DNA of 64,000 nt, taken from NCBI RefSeq assembly GCF_035582795.1, contig NC_134369.1, forward strand, positions 58,714,001 to 58,778,000, written 5' to 3'. Below, one piece after another: positions 59,090 to 64,000 of the stretch. This DNA comes from Mycteria americana. Its lineage: Eukaryota > Chordata > Aves > Ciconiiformes > Ciconiidae. The notes under the pieces were generated by a model. The model had not been told where the DNA came from, made no database searches, and was given only the letters and a program-made list of their open reading frames with translations. The first letter of the stretch is position 1, and the number at the start of each line of letters is the position of its first letter. Made by a program: the position numbers and the translations under genes.

Positions 59090-59205
59090 AGCTTTGGGGA
59101 CAGGGACTATTATTTACTCTGTATCATGAACAACACCACCAAGTACAAGAGGGCCTTGACCTGCTAGTCCTCCAGGAGCTGCTGCAGTAAATAATAGTAG
59201 TTGAG
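59090..59205 (+). mobile_element. L2-type LINE tail fragment
   Basis: TTTGGGGACAGGGACTATTA, then ACTCTGTATCATGAACAACACCACCAAGTACAAGAGGGCCTTGACCTGC, then GCAGTAAATAATAGTAG, follows 'ggggacagggactgtc...tctgt...acagcacctagcacaa.ggggccctgac...aataataata', the end of old reptilian LINE tails. Confidence 0.5.
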
Positions 59206-59209
59206 CAAC

Positions 59210-60195
59210 AGTCTGTCATTCTAACACATTGCTGTTACTGTTGTAGTTTAAAGTGAAATGGAACGATCATCTTGACAGTACTTACTGGTTCTGGTTTTTG
59301 GTAGTTGATGTTGTCCTTATTACGGTAAATTCAGTAAAAGATACTGTGTCAAGCCCTGACCCTAGCAGTTGCTGAAAACCCCAAACTTCTAATGAATGCA
59401 GGTGTGCTCCAGGTGGTCAGCATCTTTCATGATCAACCCCTATTCAAATACATTCATATACACATACATACATGCCCCTACTGTAAATTGGGCACAACAC
59501 TTGATCATCTGTGAGAAGCAATAGTAATACCTGAACTCTGTGATAATACCGTCATTCTAAAGAGGGGCAATGGCTAAACAATAATACTAAACTGAAGCTG
59601 AGAACATTGTGGCACACTAAGTGTTGTGCTGTGCTTTTCTATGCAATCTTCTGCTCTGTCCTTTGTGGTCCGGATTGGCCTCCTATTGCATTTCTTGGAC
59701 TTGCTATGCCTCTGTTCAGATATTCTTTCCAGAATTGAGCAGTGCAAGATGCATGCTTGGTAGGTGTGGGAGCTGGAGCTGCTCTCCACCACCCAGCTGA
59801 GAGCACTTCTCTCCCTCCCACCAAAATGGAAGAACAGATCAGTGCTGCCCTGCTTGTGAGCTCAGCTGTGGGTCTAAGGGCAGGTTATGCTGCATTATCA
59901 GTGCCTCAAGAGAACCCTGGAATTGGTCCTGTCTCCCAAAAAGGTCAAAGGGAAGGTGAGGAGTGAATAGTTAACAATGGAATGAGAACAGACCCCCACA
60001 TTTACCTTCTCCAAATCCAACTGAGTCCTTGCCCAAGAGGTTTAGTAGCATATCTTAACTTGGGTGTCAGTATTTTGAATAATTCAGGTGGTATCACCTA
60101 TCATTAATCTATGCCTCCTCTGCCAGTCAGGATTCTGACATTGTCTGTGGGTGGGTAATAAGAGATCCAGTACCTGAAAAGTTTCATTGTACTCC
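59210..60195. other. non-genic DNA
   Basis: No gene is supported. The 72-74-codon frames on opposite strands at 59574-59966 are mutually overlapping chance frames. Confidence 0.5.
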
Positions 60196-60199
60196 CTGC

Positions 60200-60300
60200 T
60201 GTTTCAGATCTGAAGAAGGGCTTGCATGCCTGAAAGCTCGTCTGTTCTTTTCTAACTATGTCAATTGGTTTAACAAATTCTATTACTTTTCTGTACTAAC
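60200..60300 (+). repeat. old amniote interspersed repeat, family uncertain
   Basis: CAGATCTGAAGAAGGGCTTG, then CATGCCTGAAAGCTCGTCTG, then TTTCTAACTATGTCAATTGGTTTAACAAATTCTATTAC, has the recurrent pattern 'ctgaagaagggctt...cgaaagctcgt...aactagttggtctaataaa...atattac' seen across reptile genomes. I cannot name the family with confidence. Confidence 0.45.
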
Positions 60301-60304
60301 CCTG

Positions 60305-63300
60305 CCTCTAGTCTATTGCTCATTGCACTGTGCTTTTTCCTCAATTACCCTTAAATACAACCTCTTCCTCTTCAGTTTTCTACTTTTTTCCTCTCTTCCT
60401 ATTTTTTCTTCTATCATCCCTTTTCATATATTTATTTCCCATATCTGCTGCCCTGTTTCATTTTAAAAGCCAGAACATAAAGCACAAATTTAAAAATTAC
60501 ACCTTCTGACTATGCTGGTTATACTGTGTTGGCCTGAGTTGCCTTTCACACCTGTAAGGCTTTGTGGTTTTCATTCCATTAATCTTTGCTTTTGAAGGCT
60601 TCGGCATTCTCCTAATAGCAGCCTGTTTCGATGGATAGCAGCATTGCAGGACAGACTCTGAAAAAAAGCTAGTTAAAGATTTGTCTTGACAAAAATGTCA
60701 GTCAGAAGAAGTTTGATCTGACAGTATTTTCATCTCATGATTTGGAGGAAAAAGTACTTTGAAAATTTTCAGAGGAGACGAGAAAATCATTTAGGAAGGT
60801 AAATATTGAAGTTTATTTGATTTTTTTTTTTCCCCAGTCATTGAGAGAACATGCCATTACTAACAAAAGAATTCACAGAAATTATCCAGTCTGGGGTGAT
60901 ATGTGTATTATAATGTTCCAATGAACTATGCAAATACTTAACTAAAAACATTTTTCAGCTGGAATGAAGATTAGGAGCATGCAACAGTTTTTATAATTAG
61001 AGACCATTTTGTAATTATCAAAAGATCCGTAAAAAAAAGAAAAAGTAGGAGTTAAGTTTGCATTTTAAAATATTTGGAATTGCAGAAAAGCACATTCCAA
61101 GAGTCTAAACACATTGAACTCTTTCTTTTGGAAAGTAACGTCACTTGTCTTGTCCCCTTTATAGTCCTTTCATTCCTACTATGTAAGATCTTATTTTTTT
61201 GTATTGAGGGCTTTTTCTAAGGATCCTTTTTCTAAGACTATGACTAGGAATTCTTAAGTATGCAATCCTGCTATTCTGTGATGCTACTGCTGCTATACCA
61301 TTTAAATTGGAAAGGTTCCTGTAAAACAAATAGATTATCTAATTTTGTGACTTTTCTGGAACCTAATGATTTTGTCTTTTCTCTCCTGAGCTTCTGGGAC
61401 AAGCAAAGTGGGAGATATATATTTATTATTTTCTCTGAGGGTTGGAAGTTCTCTCGGTTTCTTGCTGGTAATATGTGTAAGTCTGTGACTTGATATGTGG
61501 CTTTGGAGAGGGTGTAAGTAGATTGCAGCTCATCCTGGACATTCTATCAAACTTCAGTACTGATTCTGAGGAATTTTCTTCCCCCTTTTTAGGTGATTGT
61601 GCATCCTGCATGTCTCCTGGAGGGTTAGTGTTTTGAAGAACTTGTTGGCAATGCATCAACTTACATGGCCACTAGAAATCTTGTTTTCCCTACCTCCTGT
61701 GGTTGCAGTGACATCTCTCATTAAAGAACCAGGAAGATGGAGAATCAAGAGCAGGAGCTTACCAAGAGAGCCTTGAGGACAGTCTCTGCAGGTCAGCTTG
61801 AGGCATATTATTTTAGTCAGGTCCTCATTTCCCTAGGGAGAAATAGGTTGAAGAAGTAGAAGAGGCTAGGACAAGTTATTTTGTTAACATTTTTGGTGCA
61901 GTCACTGAAGAATGACACCTTTCTGAGAAGACTGTAGGTAGAACGAACATTTATTATGCTCTCTCTGGTGAGGAATGAGAACAAGGAAAAGAAAGAGAGC
62001 AGGCATTTGAGTTTATGTATAAAAATATTACAAATGGCAAAAAGAGGGCGTTTTGGTTGTAATACACGCTTCATTTCCCTATTTTCTCCTCAGACTCTTT
62101 GTCTTGCATTATGTTTTGAAGAATGGATGAAGAAGGCTTAGAGAGGTAACTTTTACCCATCTCTTTAATCAAAGTTTACACTCCCACTAGTAATTCAGTC
62201 ATAGTTTTACATACAAGTCAATTGCAAGTAAAGTATCGTGACATTTTCAATACATCCTTGAAAAACTTCTTGATTATTCTCTTTCCTGTCTCAAAATTGT
62301 TCTTACCTCCCCAAGACATCACAGAGAAGTTAATGTAGAAATGACCTGTTGGAAGATTTCTGAGGAGCTGTCAAATCATGCACATAACTGAAGGCAAATT
62401 TTAACTATTACTATAGCCTATCACTTCCCCATCATACTGGAAATATCTGTCAATGAGTGTACTGAAAAAGAGGTATTCAAACGAACTTGTTGCAGTAAAC
62501 AGTACTGCAGCAAAAATAGTATTATAAAATTTCATGTGACCTTTTGAGAAAAGTGCTAATTTCATGGGGAGTTCTAGGAAAAAGTGCCAATTTCATGCAA
62601 ATTCAGGGGGGAAAAGATATATTGGAAGGTTTTACTTGGGAAGTATAAAAGCTGTAATGACTGTAAAAGATATACAAGACTAATAATCATGAAAACAACA
62701 CTCTTTTACCAGTGTATATTAATCGCCTCATATCATGCTGGCAAAATGCAGAAACGTGATGTTTTAATCCATGTATGATGAAATGCAGCTTTACATTAAT
62801 TTCCAAACAGGTCTAAAAAAGGTTTCTTAAATCAGTCTCTTTTGGAGTTCTCTGCAGGCTCAAATAGTTCTGCCTCCTTGTTGTAGCCCAGAAGTAGCAA
62901 GGTCATCCTGAGTTTAGATGTCTAGCCCATGTGAATAAACAAGTGTGGTTGATTATTTGAACAGACTATATGAGGCTGAGCCTTCTGTTATTACTCCTTC
63001 TCTTTTTACTCTTTGAGGTTTATGGGGGCATGGGCAGAGCACACTGTATGAAAGCAGCACATTCAGCCAGTGGTGGGGAACAGTTTACTGTTGCATTTGA
63101 AATGAAGGTAAAATAAAAGGCGAGAAAAATCAGAATAGGTTTTGTGATTATTTAGATTTTCAGTGATTTACTTGACTTCTCTGCTATAATGTAATCAGTG
63201 AGAGAGGTGAAAAATGTAACATGTATCCTTCAAAAGAGCAGAAACTGTGGAATTTGGATGTGTCTATTCCCAAAATTTCATTCAATCTTTCTCTGGAAGT

Positions 63301-63745
63301 CTTGTCTGCTTCCAGTGGAGAATGTTAATATCCAGACTGAAAATATCAAAAGAACATAGATAGCTTAATATAATTTTCACAAGACAGCTAGTGATAGCTG
63401 CTCATATGTGGTATGAGCATTTTACCACCCTCAGCACTTTAACAACTGAGATTGACTCTGGAGCAGTGGTCAGATTTCAGGTAGATTTAGGCAACTGTTT
63501 GAGCCCCTTGGTCAAGATTTGGGAAAGCTGCAAAGCTGCTCTGTGGGGTCAGCACACCGAACTATAGAAATCTCTAAAGCTAGTCTTATTCATGACGTTT
63601 GTCACCTTGAGATGCAATTGCATGAGAATGAATGATATTGCATGTTTTTAGCTATGCTGAACTAAAACCAGAAACATGTTTTCATAGATTTGTATACAAT
63701 TGAAGTAGAATTACTGAATGAAGGATGTTTGCCATATCTGATCTG
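60305..63745. other. long non-genic stretch
   Basis: No gene is supported. A T10CCCCAG tract lies near 60822-60837. Frames of 61-85 codons have no domain. No repeat family was recognised. Confidence 0.5.
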
Positions 63746-63749
63746 GTAT

Positions 63750-63787
63750 CTCTCTAAATTGCCTAAATTCTCTCTAAATTGCCTAAA
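63750..63787. repeat. tandem duplication, period 20 bp
   Basis: CTCTCTAAATTGCCTAAA occurs identically at 63750-63767 and 63770-63787. Confidence 0.9.
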
Positions 63788-64000
63788 ATAGCCACAAACT
63801 AAGAGAATCTTCATGCTACTTCAACAGTTTGTCTGCAGAGTCACAAAAAAAAGGAATATATGTCAAAATCAAAATGTGTGACCTCAGCTATCCCCAAAGT
63901 CACTTGAAAAGCACTTCCAGAAGAATGAGGAGGTGGACTATAACCTGGGTATAGAGTAGAAAGAAATGGTATAGTGTCCCTCATACAGAATGCTTAATAG

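Noticed and set aside
1..64000. Search for tRNA, rRNA, CRISPR arrays, operons or prokaryotic features
   Set aside because: Nothing resembling these was seen; composition and repeats are those of a vertebrate nuclear genome.

Overview
The window looks like AT-rich avian nuclear DNA with no protein-coding gene, tRNA, rRNA or CRISPR array that I can support. The bird assignment rests on two CR1 LINE copies of avian type. They have the typical 3' terminal 8-bp repeats (ATTCTRTG units) and a recognisable CR1 ORF2 protein. Older CR1 and L2 fossils of the kind shared across archosaurs and turtles support it. Species cannot be told from the sequence. The window is either a gene desert or the inside of a very large intron.

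Layout. 1-4130: unique AT-rich DNA with two fossil repeats and one short duplication. 4131-4904: 5'-truncated CR1 3' end on the + strand. 5390-6040: ancient CR1 RT remnant on the - strand. 6045-25850: mostly unique, with two nested palindromes (11107-11154), a POU/homeodomain-motif cluster (12700-12810), several ~36-bp-period duplications and scattered fossils. 25850-26600: second ancient CR1 remnant, + strand. 29565-29680: L2-type tail. 30234-33473: the largest element, a 3.2-kb CR1 on the - strand carrying the end of ORF1 (esterase tail), the endonuclease, the RT and the 3' end. 34275-40673: L2-type tails, a CR1 tail and a conserved-looking AT-rich block. 42570-43552: a GC- and CpG-rich LTR-like block on the - strand. 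48240-48860 and 58080-58560: two antisense remnants of the same part of an L2-type RT. 51600-51990: a GC-rich, C-skewed block. The rest is unremarkable.

The elements record several ages of retrotransposition: L2 and palindromic fossils, then old CR1, then avian CR1, then possibly the CpG-rich LTR. The large CR1 is dead. It has an in-frame stop in the endonuclease, at least three frameshifts, and a mutated RT catalytic box (FADD to FADY). I found no convincing new biological system. The items most worth checking are the 5' junction duplication in CR1, the LTR with its internal GGCCGGAC repeats, and the candidate conserved non-coding blocks. Repeat-family calls come from recognising consensus-like text, not from a database search.
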